From: an uncultured Caulobacteraceae bacterium
GTDB lineage: Bacteria; Pseudomonadota; Alphaproteobacteria; Caulobacterales; Caulobacteraceae
DNA length: 64,000 nt
NCBI GenBank assembly: GCA_903872075.1
Contig: CAIQJF010000025.1
Span: forward strand, 44,552-108,551
Reading direction: 5' to 3'
The translations under genes and the position numbers were made by a program. The notes under the pieces were generated by a model, which made no database searches, had not been told where the DNA came from, and saw only the letters and a list, made by a program, of their open reading frames with translations. The stretch's first letter is position 1. Every line of letters begins with the position of its first letter. Shown here piece by piece: positions 1-8,932 of the stretch.

Positions 1-1
1 G

Positions 2-757
2 CCGCATCTGCCGTTTCTGCGGCGCTACGCGCGCGCCCTGACCGGCGACCAGAACGCCGGCGACGGCCTCGTTCGTCTGACGTTACAGAGCCTCGCGGAC
101 AGCACCCTAGCGCTCGATGACGCCCTCTCGGCGCGGGTCGGCTTGTATCGGCTTTTCCATGAACGATGCTGCGCGCCACAGGCTCCGGACGCCCAGCCAG
201 CTGCGTCCGGCCCAACCGCGCTCATGCGGATCGCGCCGGACTCGCGTCAGGCCTTCCTGCTGACGGCCATGGAAGGTTTCACCCCCAGCGAAGCCGCCCG
301 GATCATGGGGCTTGAATTTGCGAACGTGGAAACGCTCATCAGCCGCGCTCAGCAGGAAATCGACGCGGAACTGTCGACGGACGTCCTCATCATCGAGGAT
401 GAACCGGTGATCGCGGCGGATATCGAGGCGCTGGTCGGTGAGCTAGGACACCGGGTGTCCGGAATGGCGCGCACGCGAGACGAGGCGACAGCCGCCGCGG
501 CGAAGTTTCCCCCAGGACTGGTTCTCGCGGACATCCAACTGGCCGACGGATCTTCCGGCATTGACGCCGTCCGGGACATATTGGTCGACGTCGATGCTCC
601 GGTGATCTTCATCACCGCATTCCCGGAACGACTGCTCACAGGCGACCGTCCGGAGCCAGCTTTTCTGATCACCAAGCCGTTTGACCCGGTGACCGTCAAA
701 GCCGCCATCGGCCAGGCGCTGTTCTTCCACAAGCGCCGCGCCACCGCGCCGTCCTGA
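2..757 (+). CDS. phyR: PhyR, general stress response anti-anti-sigma regulator (5' truncated)
   Basis: The frame is already open at the window edge (PHLPFLRRYARALTGDQ), which is the conserved N-terminus of PhyR, so probably only about nine codons are missing; the ATG at 143 in the ORF track is internal. The N-terminal ~120 residues are the sigma-factor-like domain (TPSEAARIMG resembles a sigma region 4 helix-turn-helix). The C-terminal part is a CheY-type receiver with VLIIEDEP acidic residues, the phosphoacceptor Asp in VLADIQL, and Lys in TKPFDP. By family knowledge, phosphorylated PhyR binds the anti-sigma NepR and frees the ECF sigma EcfG/SigT. nepR and ecfG are not in the window and may lie just to the left. 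The HWE kinase downstream is a plausible phosphodonor. Confidence 0.93.
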   Translation, partial: PHLPFLRRYARALTGDQNAGDGLVRLTLQSLADSTLALDDALSARVGLYRLFHERCCAPQAPDAQPAASGPTALMRIAPDSRQAFLLTAMEGFTPSEAARIMGLEFANVETLISRAQQEIDAELSTDVLIIEDEPVIAADIEALVGELGHRVSGMARTRDEATAAAAKFPPGLVLADIQLADGSSGIDAVRDILVDVDAPVIFITAFPERLLTGDRPEPAFLITKPFDPVTVKAAIGQALFFHKRRATAPS

Positions 758-758
758 G

Positions 759-1151
759 CTATTTGCGCGCGGGCTTGTCGTCGAGAAAGGCTTTGAGCGC
801 CTCACCCAGGTATTTGGGATTGCGGATCGCCATGAGGCCTGCGCCGGCCGCAGCGACCGCCGCCATGACCGGCTTTTCCTGAACAAGGGTCAGCGCGCGC
901 TCAAGCAGGTTTCCAGCGACCTGCGCGGGGGTCTTCGGCGCCGACCTCCGACCTCCAATCGCCAGGACAAGACCCAGCAAGCCCATGAGAAGCGCGACCA
1001 CCAAGGCGACGGCGCCAGCCGCCCCGGCCCGACCAAGGCGAGGCTCGGCCAGCGCATAGAGGGCGAAGGCCAGGGCCACCACCACGACGCCCGCAGCTGC
1101 GGCGAAAACCGCCGCTGCCGTCAGGGCCATCAGGACGCGACGGAAAATCAC
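759..1151 (-). CDS. Small phage-holin-family-like membrane protein
   Basis: A 130-residue protein with two hydrophobic segments (about residues 8-35 and 42-65) followed by a basic turn (GGRRSAPKTP) and an amphipathic C-terminal half with a weakly hydrophobic stretch (VMAAVAAAGAGLMAI). The pattern resembles the holin-superfamily/DUF1469-type proteins that accompany DUF883 genes in many proteobacteria. It overlaps the upstream DUF883 gene by 4 nt, indicating an operon and translational coupling, and it ends 1 bp from the convergent phyR stop. A role in envelope stress is inferred only from context. Confidence 0.6.
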   Translation of the reverse strand: MIFRRVLMALTAAAVFAAAAGVVVVALAFALYALAEPRLGRAGAAGAVALVVALLMGLLGLVLAIGGRRSAPKTPAQVAGNLLERALTLVQEKPVMAAVAAAGAGLMAIRNPKYLGEALKAFLDDKPARK

Positions 1152-1477
1152 TTGCCGCGACTGGACAAAAGCACGCCGAGAAGGAAGCCGACGCCGAGAC
1201 CGGCAAGAGCGGCGGTGACGGGACGTTCCTTCACCCGCTCGACAACGTAACGTTGAGCGTCATCCACGGTCGCGGGCCCCGAATAACCGTGCGTCTGGGC
1301 GCGCACCGCCTCGATACCATCCCGTATCACGCGCTCGGCGACCTTGGCGGCCTCGGTGAGGCGGCGTTCCGCCTGGGCCAGACCCTCTCTCAAAGCGCGT
1401 TGCGCCTGGTCGGCGGCAGCGTTGTCCCCAGTGGCGTCATCGTGGTCCGCGGACGACATCGAGGGATCGGCGGACAT
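1148..1477 (-). CDS. DUF883 (ElaB/YqjD-like) membrane-anchored protein
   Basis: A 109-residue protein with a charged, probably helical N-terminal part (residues ~20-65), a short conserved stretch (DAQRYVVERVKERPVTAALAG) and a C-terminal hydrophobic anchor (GLGVGFLLGVLLSSRGK) ending in Arg-Gly-Lys. This matches the layout of ElaB/YqjD proteins, which in E. coli are inner-membrane, ribosome-associated, stationary-phase proteins. It is first in a two-gene operon with the holin-like gene. Proximity to phyR suggests membership of the general stress regulon, but I found no clear EcfG-type (GGAAC...CGTT) promoter in the upstream gap. Confidence 0.65.
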   Translation of the reverse strand: MSADPSMSSADHDDATGDNAAADQAQRALREGLAQAERRLTEAAKVAERVIRDGIEAVRAQTHGYSGPATVDDAQRYVVERVKERPVTAALAGLGVGFLLGVLLSSRGK

Positions 1478-1605
1478 GGAAAATCTCCGGAGACAGACAA
1501 CAAGGCGACCATGCCCGAAATTGCTGACTAGCTCACGCTTTTTTCCGAGCCTAGTCTGAAGCCCGTTGCGCCGCCAGGCGAGCCACGCAACGCCAGGGTG
1601 ACCAG

Positions 1606-3060
1606 ATGACCGGGCGAGGGTTCCAGCCTATCGACCCTACACGACGGGAAGCCGAGCGATCCGCGCTTGCGCTTGCCGCAGCTGACGTCGGAGAACATGA
1701 GTGGGACGTTGTGCGGGACGAGTGGTTCGTCTCGGTGCGACTGGCTTCACTCACAGGCCTGACACCCGGCGCGCGGCCAGCCCGCGACGGCGAAGCGCTA
1801 TACGACCACGTGCATCCAGGCGATGTTGACACCTTGCGGGGAGAGGTCGGCGAAGGGCTGCGCCTGCGGGATCGCTATGACGCCCGGTTCCGGTTTATCC
1901 GTCCGGACAACGGCCGATTGATGTGGCTGCAGGGCGCGGCGTTGGCCGTACGCGGAGATCATGGCCAGTTGCTGAAGACGGTCGGCGTCGTGCGCGACAT
2001 CTCCGCGGACAAGGGTGAGGCGGATCACCGTGAAGCCCTCCTCGCCGAACTCGATCATCGCATCAAGAATGTTCTCGCCTCCGTGCAATCTCTGGCGGCG
2101 CAGTCGGCGCGGCGAACGGTGTCCATCGAGGCGTTCCTCGAAACGTTCTTCGGTCGACTGGACGCGATGGCGGCGGCGCACACGCTCCTGACGGCGACCC
2201 GGTGGCGGGGGGCGGAACTCGGTCATATCGCCGCCGCCGAACTCGGCGGGCTGGCGCCCGGCCAGGCGCGGTGGGAAGGCCCCGACCTCCTCCTGAATCC
2301 ACGCGCCACGCACGCGCTCACGCTCGCCTTGCATGAACTCAGCGCCAACGCGGTCAAATATGGCGCCCTTTCCACGGACACCGGCCGGGTTGACGTCAAC
2401 TGGCGGGTCTCGGCCAAGGGCGGTTTTCAACTGGTCTGGACAGAAACTGGCGGACCTATCGTCGCGCCGCCGGCGCGGAGAGGGTTCGGCTCGACTCTGC
2501 TGGAACGCGTCACCGGCAAGGAAATAGATGGCGCCGTGGGTCTGGATTTCCGGCCGGAGGGCCTGCAGGCGACTTTGACGGCCGGGCCGGCGGCCCTTGC
2601 CTCTGAGACCCACCCCGAACGCGTGATGCCCCTATCGGCAGGCCAGTCGCCGACGCGAACGGAGCCCCAGGGCGGCGCCTCCCGCGGCGGCGGAACGGAG
2701 GCGGATATCAGCGGCCTTCGTGTCCTCATTGTCGAAGACGCGGTTCTTCTGGCCCTTGAGCTCGAATCAGGTCTCAGCGGCTGCGGTGCGGAGGTGGTGG
2801 GGTCGGCCGCGGATCTCGACGAGGGTCGCCGGCTCCTGTCCCTGGAGTTCGATGTGGCGATCCTGGACGTGAACCTGAACGGAAAATCTGTCGCCCCACT
2901 GGCGGAATCGCTCGCGGGACGGGGAATACCGTTCATATTCGCAACCGGCTACGGCGCAGCTGGCGCGGCGCCCGAAGGTTTTTCGGCCCCGGTGGTCAGA
3001 AAACCGTACAATATCCGCCAGATCGCGACGGCGCTCGCGGCGGCGACCGGGCGGGTCTGA
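1606..3060 (+). CDS. PAS-HWE hybrid sensor histidine kinase with C-terminal receiver
   Basis: A 484-residue soluble kinase. Residues ~20-140 form a PAS_3-type sensor (HPGDVDTLRGEV; GVVRDIS at its end). The dimerisation/phosphoacceptor helix contains ELDHRIKNVLASVQ, the HWE/HisKA_2 signature, followed by the N-box ALHELSANAVKYGALS and the W-x-E motif in WTETGGP that defines the HWE family. Residues ~368-484 are a receiver domain (VLIVEDAVLLA, phospho-Asp in AILDVNL, Lys in VVRKPYN). No transmembrane segment is visible. HWE kinases commonly feed PhyR-type general stress pathways, and phyR is about 850 bp upstream. The input signal is unknown. It has its own upstream gap, so it is probably transcribed separately. 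Confidence 0.85.
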   Translation: MTGRGFQPIDPTRREAERSALALAAADVGEHEWDVVRDEWFVSVRLASLTGLTPGARPARDGEALYDHVHPGDVDTLRGEVGEGLRLRDRYDARFRFIRPDNGRLMWLQGAALAVRGDHGQLLKTVGVVRDISADKGEADHREALLAELDHRIKNVLASVQSLAAQSARRTVSIEAFLETFFGRLDAMAAAHTLLTATRWRGAELGHIAAAELGGLAPGQARWEGPDLLLNPRATHALTLALHELSANAVKYGALSTDTGRVDVNWRVSAKGGFQLVWTETGGPIVAPPARRGFGSTLLERVTGKEIDGAVGLDFRPEGLQATLTAGPAALASETHPERVMPLSAGQSPTRTEPQGGASRGGGTEADISGLRVLIVEDAVLLALELESGLSGCGAEVVGSAADLDEGRRLLSLEFDVAILDVNLNGKSVAPLAESLAGRGIPFIFATGYGAAGAAPEGFSAPVVRKPYNIRQIATALAAATGRV

Positions 3061-3150
3061 ATCCGCCCGTGGGAGTCGTTGGTAAAGAGGGTCTTAACAC
3101 TCTTGGCTCAATCATCCGGGCTCAGCTCGAGGGTTGCGGGAGACAGTACG

Positions 3151-5472
3151 ATGGCCAGAGCAGTGCGACCGCGCATCGGGACCGGGCGGGGCAGTCTCGC
3201 CGCCCGGCTTGGACTGGACCAGCTTCGCCAACGGCTCGGGGCCGGCTTGTTTCTCGGGGCCGGAGGGCTTCTGAGCGCAGACCTCCTGTCCTACCGCGCC
3301 GGCGACCCCAGCCTCGACACGGCCTCCGCCGGGCCTGTGACCAACTGGTTTGGCGCCATTGGGGCCGATGCCGCCGATGTGGCGCTCCAGACTTTCGGCC
3401 TCGGCGCGTGGGTTGTCGCCCTTGCCCTGACCGGAGCGGGCCTTGTGGGCATCCTCCGTCCGGGCGGCGCAGCGCGACCCGCACGCGTGTTGCTGAGATT
3501 CGCCGCCGCCGTGTTCGGCGTGATCGCCCTGGCCGTAGCGCTCGCCGCGCCGCCGCCGCCGACCGCCTGGCCCCTCGCGGCCGGCCTCGGCGGCCTGGCG
3601 GGAGACGCGCTCCTCTCGCTCGCGGTTGATCCTTTCAACGTCGTGGCGCCGGCGGCCGCCCGTTGGCTCGTTGGAGGGCTCTCCGCGGTTCTTGGCCTGA
3701 CCGCCATGGCGTTCACGCTGGAACTGAGAAGCGTCAAGCGGATCAGCCCGGTCATTGCAAAGGCGCCAAAGGCGAAACGGGTCCCGCCGGCGCCGGCCCG
3801 GGACCTGCCGGAGACACCCCGGGTCGAGGACGAGACCGAGGAAGACGAGGTCGACACCTTGCGGACCGCCGGCGAATCGACGGTGACACCCTTGGCGATC
3901 AAACCGCCAAAGCCGTCCGTCCGGGCGTCCGACCGCGAGGCCCGCGAGACGCAACCCTCGCTGCCGTTCGGCGAACCCGGCTTCCGCCTGCCGGAACTGA
4001 TCATGTTGACCAAGCCCAAACCCCGCGCCTCGGCCTTCGACGCCGAAGCGCTTCGCCAGAACGCCCAGTTGCTAGAGACGGTTCTGGCGGAATTCGGCGT
4101 TCGCGGGCAGATCGACCACATCAGACCCGGCCCCGTGGTGACCCTTTATGAACTCGCGCCCGCCGCCGGGGTCAAATCAGCGCGCGTTGTCGCCCTTTCC
4201 GACGATATCGCCAGATCCATGAGCGTCGCGGCCTGCCGCGTCAGCGTCGTTCCCGGTCGAAACGCCATCGGCATCGAACTGCCGAACGCGCGCCGTGAAA
4301 CGGTCTACCTGCGGGATCTGCTGTCCAGCGCCGAGTACGAAAAAGCCAGTCAGTCCCTACCCCTCGCCCTGGGTGAGACGATCGGCGGCGAACCCTACAT
4401 TGTCGATCTGGCCAAGATGCCTCACCTGCTCATCGCCGGCACCACCGGCTCGGGCAAGTCGGTGGGGGTCAACGCCATGATCCTGTCGATCCTCTATCGC
4501 CTGCCGCCGGAGAAGTGCCGCTTCATCATGATCGACCCGAAGATGCTGGAATTGTCCGTCTATGACGGTATTCCGCATCTCCTGGCGCCAGTCGTCACCG
4601 ACCCGAAGAAGGCTATCGTCGCGCTCAAGTGGACCGTCCGCGAGATGGAAGACCGTTACCGCCGCATGTCGAAGATCGGCGTGCGAAACGTGGCGGGCTA
4701 CAATGAGCGGGCGCGCGAGGCCCTGGCGCGGGGCGAACACTTCGTCCGCACCGTGCAGACGGGGTTCGATGAGCAGGGCCGGCCGGTCTTCGAGGAAGAA
4801 AAGCTCCGCCCCGAACCGATGCCCTATCTGGTGGTCGTGATCGACGAAGTGGCCGACCTCATGATGGTGGCCGGCAAAGACATCGAGGGCGCGGTTCAGC
4901 GGCTGGCCCAGATGGCCCGCGCCGCGGGCATACACCTGATCATGGCCACCCAGAGACCCTCGGTCGATGTGATCACCGGCACCATCAAAGCCAACTTCCC
5001 GACGCGGATCAGCTTCCAGGTGACCTCCAAGATCGATTCGCGGACGATCATGGGCGAGCAAGGCGCCGAACAGCTGCTGGGCATGGGGGATATGCTCTAC
5101 ATGGCCGGCGGTGGCCGCATTACCCGGCTTCACGGACCCTATGTGGATGACGAGGAAGTCATCAAGGTCGCGAAGTTCCTTCGGGATCAGGGCGAGCCGC
5201 AATACCTGGAGGACGTGACCGCCCTGCCGGACGAGGATGGAGACGGCGCTGGCGGCGGCGGGGACGATGGCCCAGGCGGGAACGATCTCTACGACCAGGC
5301 GGTGGCGGTCGTCACCCGCGATCGCAAGGCCTCGACGAGCTACATCCAACGTCGACTTCAGATCGGCTACAATCGGGCGGCCTCCCTGATCGAGCGCATG
5401 GAACAGGAGGGGGTGGTGAGCGCCGCGAATCACGCGGGAAAGCGTGACATTCTCGCCGGCCCGCCGCCTTGA
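3151..5472 (+). CDS. ftsK: DNA translocase FtsK
   Basis: Septal DNA pump that moves and resolves chromosome termini at division. The N-terminal ~200 residues contain about four hydrophobic segments. An acidic/proline-rich linker follows, then the RecA-like motor with Walker A GTTGSGKS near residue 430 and Walker [12 protein letters not shown], and the C-terminal winged-helix gamma domain ([21 protein letters not shown] onward), which in FtsK reads KOPS sequences. The ORF track opens at a TTG 72 nt upstream. I prefer the ATG because it gives [10 protein letters not shown] and has a gggag-like ribosome site. At ~773 residues it is near the short end for FtsK, like other alphaproteobacteria. Its stop overlaps the lolA start. 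Confidence 0.95.
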   Translation: MARAVRPRIGTGRGSLAARLGLDQLRQRLGAGLFLGAGGLLSADLLSYRAGDPSLDTASAGPVTNWFGAIGADAADVALQTFGLGAWVVALALTGAGLVGILRPGGAARPARVLLRFAAAVFGVIALAVALAAPPPPTAWPLAAGLGGLAGDALLSLAVDPFNVVAPAAARWLVGGLSAVLGLTAMAFTLELRSVKRISPVIAKAPKAKRVPPAPARDLPETPRVEDETEEDEVDTLRTAGESTVTPLAIKPPKPSVRASDREARETQPSLPFGEPGFRLPELIMLTKPKPRASAFDAEALRQNAQLLETVLAEFGVRGQIDHIRPGPVVTLYELAPAAGVKSARVVALSDDIARSMSVAACRVSVVPGRNAIGIELPNARRETVYLRDLLSSAEYEKASQSLPLALGETIGGEPYIVDLAKMPHLLIAGTTGSGKSVGVNAMILSILYRLPPEKCRFIMIDPKMLELSVYDGIPHLLAPVVTDPKKAIVALKWTVREMEDRYRRMSKIGVRNVAGYNERAREALARGEHFVRTVQTGFDEQGRPVFEEEKLRPEPMPYLVVVIDEVADLMMVAGKDIEGAVQRLAQMARAAGIHLIMATQRPSVDVITGTIKANFPTRISFQVTSKIDSRTIMGEQGAEQLLGMGDMLYMAGGGRITRLHGPYVDDEEVIKVAKFLRDQGEPQYLEDVTALPDEDGDGAGGGGDDGPGGNDLYDQAVAVVTRDRKASTSYIQRRLQIGYNRAASLIERMEQEGVVSAANHAGKRDILAGPPP

Positions 5473-6122
5473 CCCGCCTGGCCCTCGCCGCCGCGCTGTT
5501 CGCGCTTGGCCTGACAGCGTCGGTGCAGTCCGCCCAGAGCCAGACCCCGCCCGCGGCGCTCTCCGCCGCGGACGGCCACGACGTCTCCAGATCCGTCGCC
5601 TATCTTCAGGGCCTGACGAACGCTGAGGGGCGGTTCGTACAGACGGACGGTCGCGGAGGGCAAACCGCGGGGACATTCCATCTGCAACGGCCAGGCCGGG
5701 CCCGCTTTGACTACGATCCCCCGTCTGGCCTGGTGGTGGCCTGCGACAACGGCATGGTGGCGGTGCTCGACCGGCGCCTGAAAACCCTCCACACCTATCC
5801 GCTGAACCAGACGCCGTTGGCTTTGTTTCTGGCCCGGGAAATCCGCCTTGATCGCGGTGTGGTCGTCAGGGAAGTCAGGCATGACGTCGGGGCTATGACC
5901 CTCGTCGCAGAGGATGGCCGGGGGAAGCTGAAAGGCCGGATCGCCCTCACCTTCACGGAATCGCCGATCCGCCTCACGGGCTGGACGCTTACCGACGCGC
6001 GAGGCGGCGTGGTGACGGTTCGCCTGGCGAATTTTGCCAAGTCCGCGCCGAGAGACACGGACTTCTTCAGGCTGCAGGATCCCCACAGGTCGGCCACGCC
6101 GGAGCCCGAAGTCGGAAGATAG
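5469..6122 (+). CDS. lolA: LolA-family outer membrane lipoprotein carrier
   Basis: A 217-residue periplasmic protein with an N-terminal signal peptide ([22 protein letters not shown]). The LolA fold is indicated by [38 protein letters not shown] and the later strand pattern. LolA receives lipoproteins from LolCDE and delivers them to the outer membrane. The reading starts with TTG, whose last two bases start the ftsK stop codon (TTGA), so translation is likely coupled to ftsK. The ftsK-lolA-xthA order is common in alphaproteobacteria and supports the call. Confidence 0.88.
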   Translation: MTRLALAAALFALGLTASVQSAQSQTPPAALSAADGHDVSRSVAYLQGLTNAEGRFVQTDGRGGQTAGTFHLQRPGRARFDYDPPSGLVVACDNGMVAVLDRRLKTLHTYPLNQTPLALFLAREIRLDRGVVVREVRHDVGAMTLVAEDGRGKLKGRIALTFTESPIRLTGWTLTDARGGVVTVRLANFAKSAPRDTDFFRLQDPHRSATPEPEVGR

Positions 6123-6169
6123 GCCCGAACGCCATTTCGCCCCACCGCTGCGTTGGCTAGAGATGGTCC

Positions 6170-6973
6170 ATGAAACTGCGAATTGCCTCCTGGAACGTCA
6201 ATTCCGTGCGCCTGCGCGTCGATCAGCTCGCGCGGTTCGCAGAAGAGCAAGCCCCGGACGTCCTCTGCCTGCAGGAAATCAAATGTCAGGAAGCGGAGTT
6301 TCCATCGGAAGCCCTTGCTCAGGCCGGCTACGCCCACCTCAGGATCAAGGGACAGAAGGGCTGGCACGGGGTCGCCATCGCCTCGCGCCTGTCGATTGAG
6401 GACGCGCCTGCGCCTTTGCTTTGCCGCGAAGGCCATGCGCGTCATGTGTCCGCGACCGTCGCCGGTGTGGAGATTCACAATCTCTATGTTCCGGCCGGTG
6501 GCGACATCCCGGATTCAACCGTGAACCCGAAGTTCGCCCACAAGCTCGACTTCCTCGCGCGGCTCACCAAGGCGATGGCCGAACGCCGGCCCGAGGCGCC
6601 GTTGCTGATCGCCGGGGACCTGAATGTCGCGCCGGGAGAGTATGACGTGTGGAATCACAGGCACATGTCCAAAGTCGTCAGCCACACGCCGGTGGAAGTC
6701 GCCGCCATGGCGGCGCTGCAAGGCACACTCGGCTTTATCGATCTCCACCGCGAAGCCACGCCCGAGCCAGCAAAGCTGGCGTCCTGGTGGAGTTACCGCG
6801 CGGCCGACTTCCGCGCCTCGAACCGAGGGCTGCGCCTGGACCACATCTGGATAACGCCCGGACTGCGCGTTGCGGCGGACGCCTGTGGCCTTTCAGCAAA
6901 GATCCACGACGACGTCCGCGCCTGGGAGCGGCCCAGCGATCATGCGCCGGTCACGATCGACCTCCAGGTCTAA
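6170..6973 (+). CDS. xthA: Exodeoxyribonuclease III (AP endonuclease)
   Basis: A 267-residue EEP-fold nuclease that cleaves at abasic sites and degrades 3' ends during base excision repair. Motifs in order: IASWNVNSVR (Asn), LQEIKCQE (metal-binding Glu), the YVPAGGD region, the catalytic GDLNVAP, LDHIWIT, and the terminal SDHAPV with the catalytic His. Full length for the family. It sits 47 bp after lolA on the same strand and may share its transcript. Confidence 0.95.
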   Translation: MKLRIASWNVNSVRLRVDQLARFAEEQAPDVLCLQEIKCQEAEFPSEALAQAGYAHLRIKGQKGWHGVAIASRLSIEDAPAPLLCREGHARHVSATVAGVEIHNLYVPAGGDIPDSTVNPKFAHKLDFLARLTKAMAERRPEAPLLIAGDLNVAPGEYDVWNHRHMSKVVSHTPVEVAAMAALQGTLGFIDLHREATPEPAKLASWWSYRAADFRASNRGLRLDHIWITPGLRVAADACGLSAKIHDDVRAWERPSDHAPVTIDLQV

Positions 6974-6993
6974 CCCAAGCGCAGAGCACCAGC

Positions 6994-7680
6994 CTAAGGC
7001 GCGAGGCGATAGCCGCCAGCCTCCGTGATCAACAGGCGGGACTGACCTTGTTCGGGCTCGATCTTCTGCCGGAGGCGATAGACATGCGTTTCGAGCGTGT
7101 GCGTGGTCACCCCGGCATTGTAGCCCCAGACCTCGGCCAGCAGTTCCTCTCGCGTGACCGGCTTCGCGCCAGCTCGATATAAATATTTGAGTATGTTGGA
7201 TTCTTTGTCAGTCAGCCGCAGCTTCCGGCCCTTCTGATCCACCAGCAGCCTCCCCGCGGGATGGAAGGCGTAGGGCCCGACCTTGAGGGTCACATCCTCG
7301 GATTGCTCATGAGCACGGAGCTGCGCGCGAATTCTGGCCAACAGCACCGTGAAACGGAAGGGCTTGGTGACATAATCGCTTGCGCCCGCTTCAAGCCCGA
7401 GAACGGTTTCCGCCTCGCCGTCGGCGGCGGTGAGCATGATCACCGGAGCGCTCACGCCGGCTTCACGCAACAGAGCGCACGCTTCCCGGCCGTTGATGTC
7501 TGGCAGGTCGAGGTCCATCAAGATGAGATCGGGGCGAATTTCGGCCGCCGCCGTCACGCCCTCCAACGCCGTCGGCGCGCCGTGGGTGGCGAATTCCGAT
7601 TGCTGTTCCAATTGCTCGCGGAGCAACGCGCGGAGATCGTCGTCGTCGTCGATGATCAGGATGGTCTTAGGTTGCGCCAT
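6994..7680 (-). CDS. cenR: OmpR/PhoB-type response regulator, CenR-like
   Basis: A 228-residue two-component regulator. The receiver has ILIIDDDDDLR, phospho-Asp in ILMDLDLPD, Thr/Ser in VIMLTAADG and Lys in VTKPFRF. The C-terminal winged helix has LTDKESNILKYLYRAGAKPV and THTLETHVYRLRQKIEP. The sequence pattern and the location beside xthA and not far from parAB fit CenR, the essential envelope regulator of Caulobacter paired with CenK, but the symbol rests on recall, not an alignment. The start is set at the ATG giving MAQPKTILII; the ORF track runs four codons further. The cognate kinase is not adjacent. It ends close to and convergent with xthA. Confidence 0.75.
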   Translation of the reverse strand: MAQPKTILIIDDDDDLRALLREQLEQQSEFATHGAPTALEGVTAAAEIRPDLILMDLDLPDINGREACALLREAGVSAPVIMLTAADGEAETVLGLEAGASDYVTKPFRFTVLLARIRAQLRAHEQSEDVTLKVGPYAFHPAGRLLVDQKGRKLRLTDKESNILKYLYRAGAKPVTREELLAEVWGYNAGVTTHTLETHVYRLRQKIEPEQGQSRLLITEAGGYRLAP

Positions 7681-7740
7681 GGCCGGGAGCATGCACCCTT
7701 TGGGGCTAAATCGCCAACCATCACAACGAGGTCAGGGCCG

Positions 7741-8259
7741 ATGATCTTTCCTGTCTCGGCCGACGGCTGGATGGCGCTTCCCGCAGGCGCGGTCCGTTGC
7801 GCGATCGGGCGCGGCGGCGTCTGCGCAGCGTCGGAGAAGCGGGAAGGCGATGGACGGACGCCGGCCGGCCTTTGGCCCGTCAGACGGGTCCTTTGGCGAC
7901 CCGATCGCGGACGCCAACCCGCCAGCCAACTATCGACCGCGGCGATCAACCCCCACGACGGCTGGTGCGACGCGCCCAACGACGAGTCGTACAATCGTGC
8001 TGTGACCCTGCCCTATCCCGCCAGCGCCGAACATCTGTGGCGCGACGATCATCTGTACGATCGGGTGGTGGTTCTCGGGCACAATGACGATCCTGTTGTC
8101 TCCGGGGCCGGCTCGGCGATCTTTCTGCACCTGGCGCGACCGGATTTTTCACCCACCGAAGGGTGTGTCGCGCTCGCGGCCGCAGCGATGGAGCAGTTTC
8201 TGAGTGTGTGCGCCCCGGGCGATTTGCTGGCGATTACCCTTCCCAGCGGAGATATCTAA
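7741..8259 (+). CDS. L,D-transpeptidase (YkuD family) catalytic domain protein
   Basis: A 172-residue protein built around a YkuD domain. VVVLGHNDD is followed by IFLHLARPDFSPTEGCVAL, in which His and Cys of the H...(S/T)-x-G-C catalytic pattern are visible. Such enzymes make 3-3 peptidoglycan cross-links or attach proteins to peptidoglycan. No obvious signal peptide remains when starting at the ATG after the cenR promoter gap. The much longer ORF in the track runs antisense through cenR and is an artefact. It is divergent from cenR across 60 bp, and its stop overlaps the convergent yggS stop by 4 nt. Confidence 0.8.
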   Translation: MIFPVSADGWMALPAGAVRCAIGRGGVCAASEKREGDGRTPAGLWPVRRVLWRPDRGRQPASQLSTAAINPHDGWCDAPNDESYNRAVTLPYPASAEHLWRDDHLYDRVVVLGHNDDPVVSGAGSAIFLHLARPDFSPTEGCVALAAAAMEQFLSVCAPGDLLAITLPSGDI

Positions 8260-8930
8260 GCGTGAGCCCGCGCGCCGAACAGGGCCGACCCGACCCGGAC
8301 AGCCGTCGATCCGTGTCGTATCGCGACTTCGAAATCGGAACTCATGCCCATGGAAAGCCCTCGCAGGCCGTTTCGCCCCGCCAGTTTCGCCAGCAGGGCA
8401 AAATGAGGTCCCGGTGGCTCCGCCTCTGGCGGAATGCACATCAAGCCCTCCGGGTGCAAATCGTAGACGTTCCGGCAACGCGCCACGAAGGCGTCGGTCT
8501 CATCGGGGCGGACACCGGCCTTCTGCGGCTCCTCGCCGGTATTCACCTGCACAAAGACCCGCGGAGCTCGGCCCAGACGTTGAATTTCAGCGGCCAGGCG
8601 CTCGGCAAGCCTGTCGCGATCAAGGGTCTCGATCACATCGAACAGATTCAGGGCCTCACGCACCTTGTTTGTCTGAAGCGGCCCGATGAGCCTCAGCTCC
8701 AGCCCCTGCCGGTGGTCCGCCCAACGTTGGGCCGCCTCCTGGACACGGTTCTCACCGAAAACCGTTTGACCCGCGGCGAGGACGGGGGCGACGGCGGGCC
8801 AGGGCTGCTGCTTGGACACGGCGGTAAGTTGCACCTCCGCCGGGTCCCGGCCCGCCTGCCGGGCGGCGTCGGCCATGCGGCGGAGAATGTCCGCGCGCGC
8901 CGCGGCCGGGTCGAATTCGCTACCGTCCAT
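8256..8930 (-). CDS. yggS: YggS/PROSC-family PLP homeostasis protein
   Basis: A 224-residue alanine-racemase-fold, PLP-binding protein that buffers pyridoxal phosphate. Family motifs are all present: LTAVSKQQP with the Lys that binds PLP, VFGENRVQEA, LIGPLQTNKV, EGLMCIPP, LSMGMSSDFEVAI and GSTAVRVGSALFG. The start codon lies only 2 bp from the start codon of the divergent ThiE/TenI-like gene, so the promoter for each must lie in the other's coding region or be very compact. Confidence 0.95.
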   Translation of the reverse strand: MDGSEFDPAAARADILRRMADAARQAGRDPAEVQLTAVSKQQPWPAVAPVLAAGQTVFGENRVQEAAQRWADHRQGLELRLIGPLQTNKVREALNLFDVIETLDRDRLAERLAAEIQRLGRAPRVFVQVNTGEEPQKAGVRPDETDAFVARCRNVYDLHPEGLMCIPPEAEPPGPHFALLAKLAGRNGLRGLSMGMSSDFEVAIRHGSTAVRVGSALFGARAHA

Positions 8931-8932
8931 CT

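Noticed and set aside
1478-1605. EcfG/SigT-type promoter near the DUF883 gene
   Set aside because: Looked for GGAAC...CGTT in both directions because phyR is close; no convincing pair found.
3079-3150. Upstream TTG start for ftsK
   Set aside because: It adds 24 residues without conserved character; the ATG has a better ribosome site.
7261-7740. N-terminal extension of the L,D-transpeptidase ORF
   Set aside because: It runs antisense through cenR and has no signal or domain; the ATG in the divergent gap is used instead.
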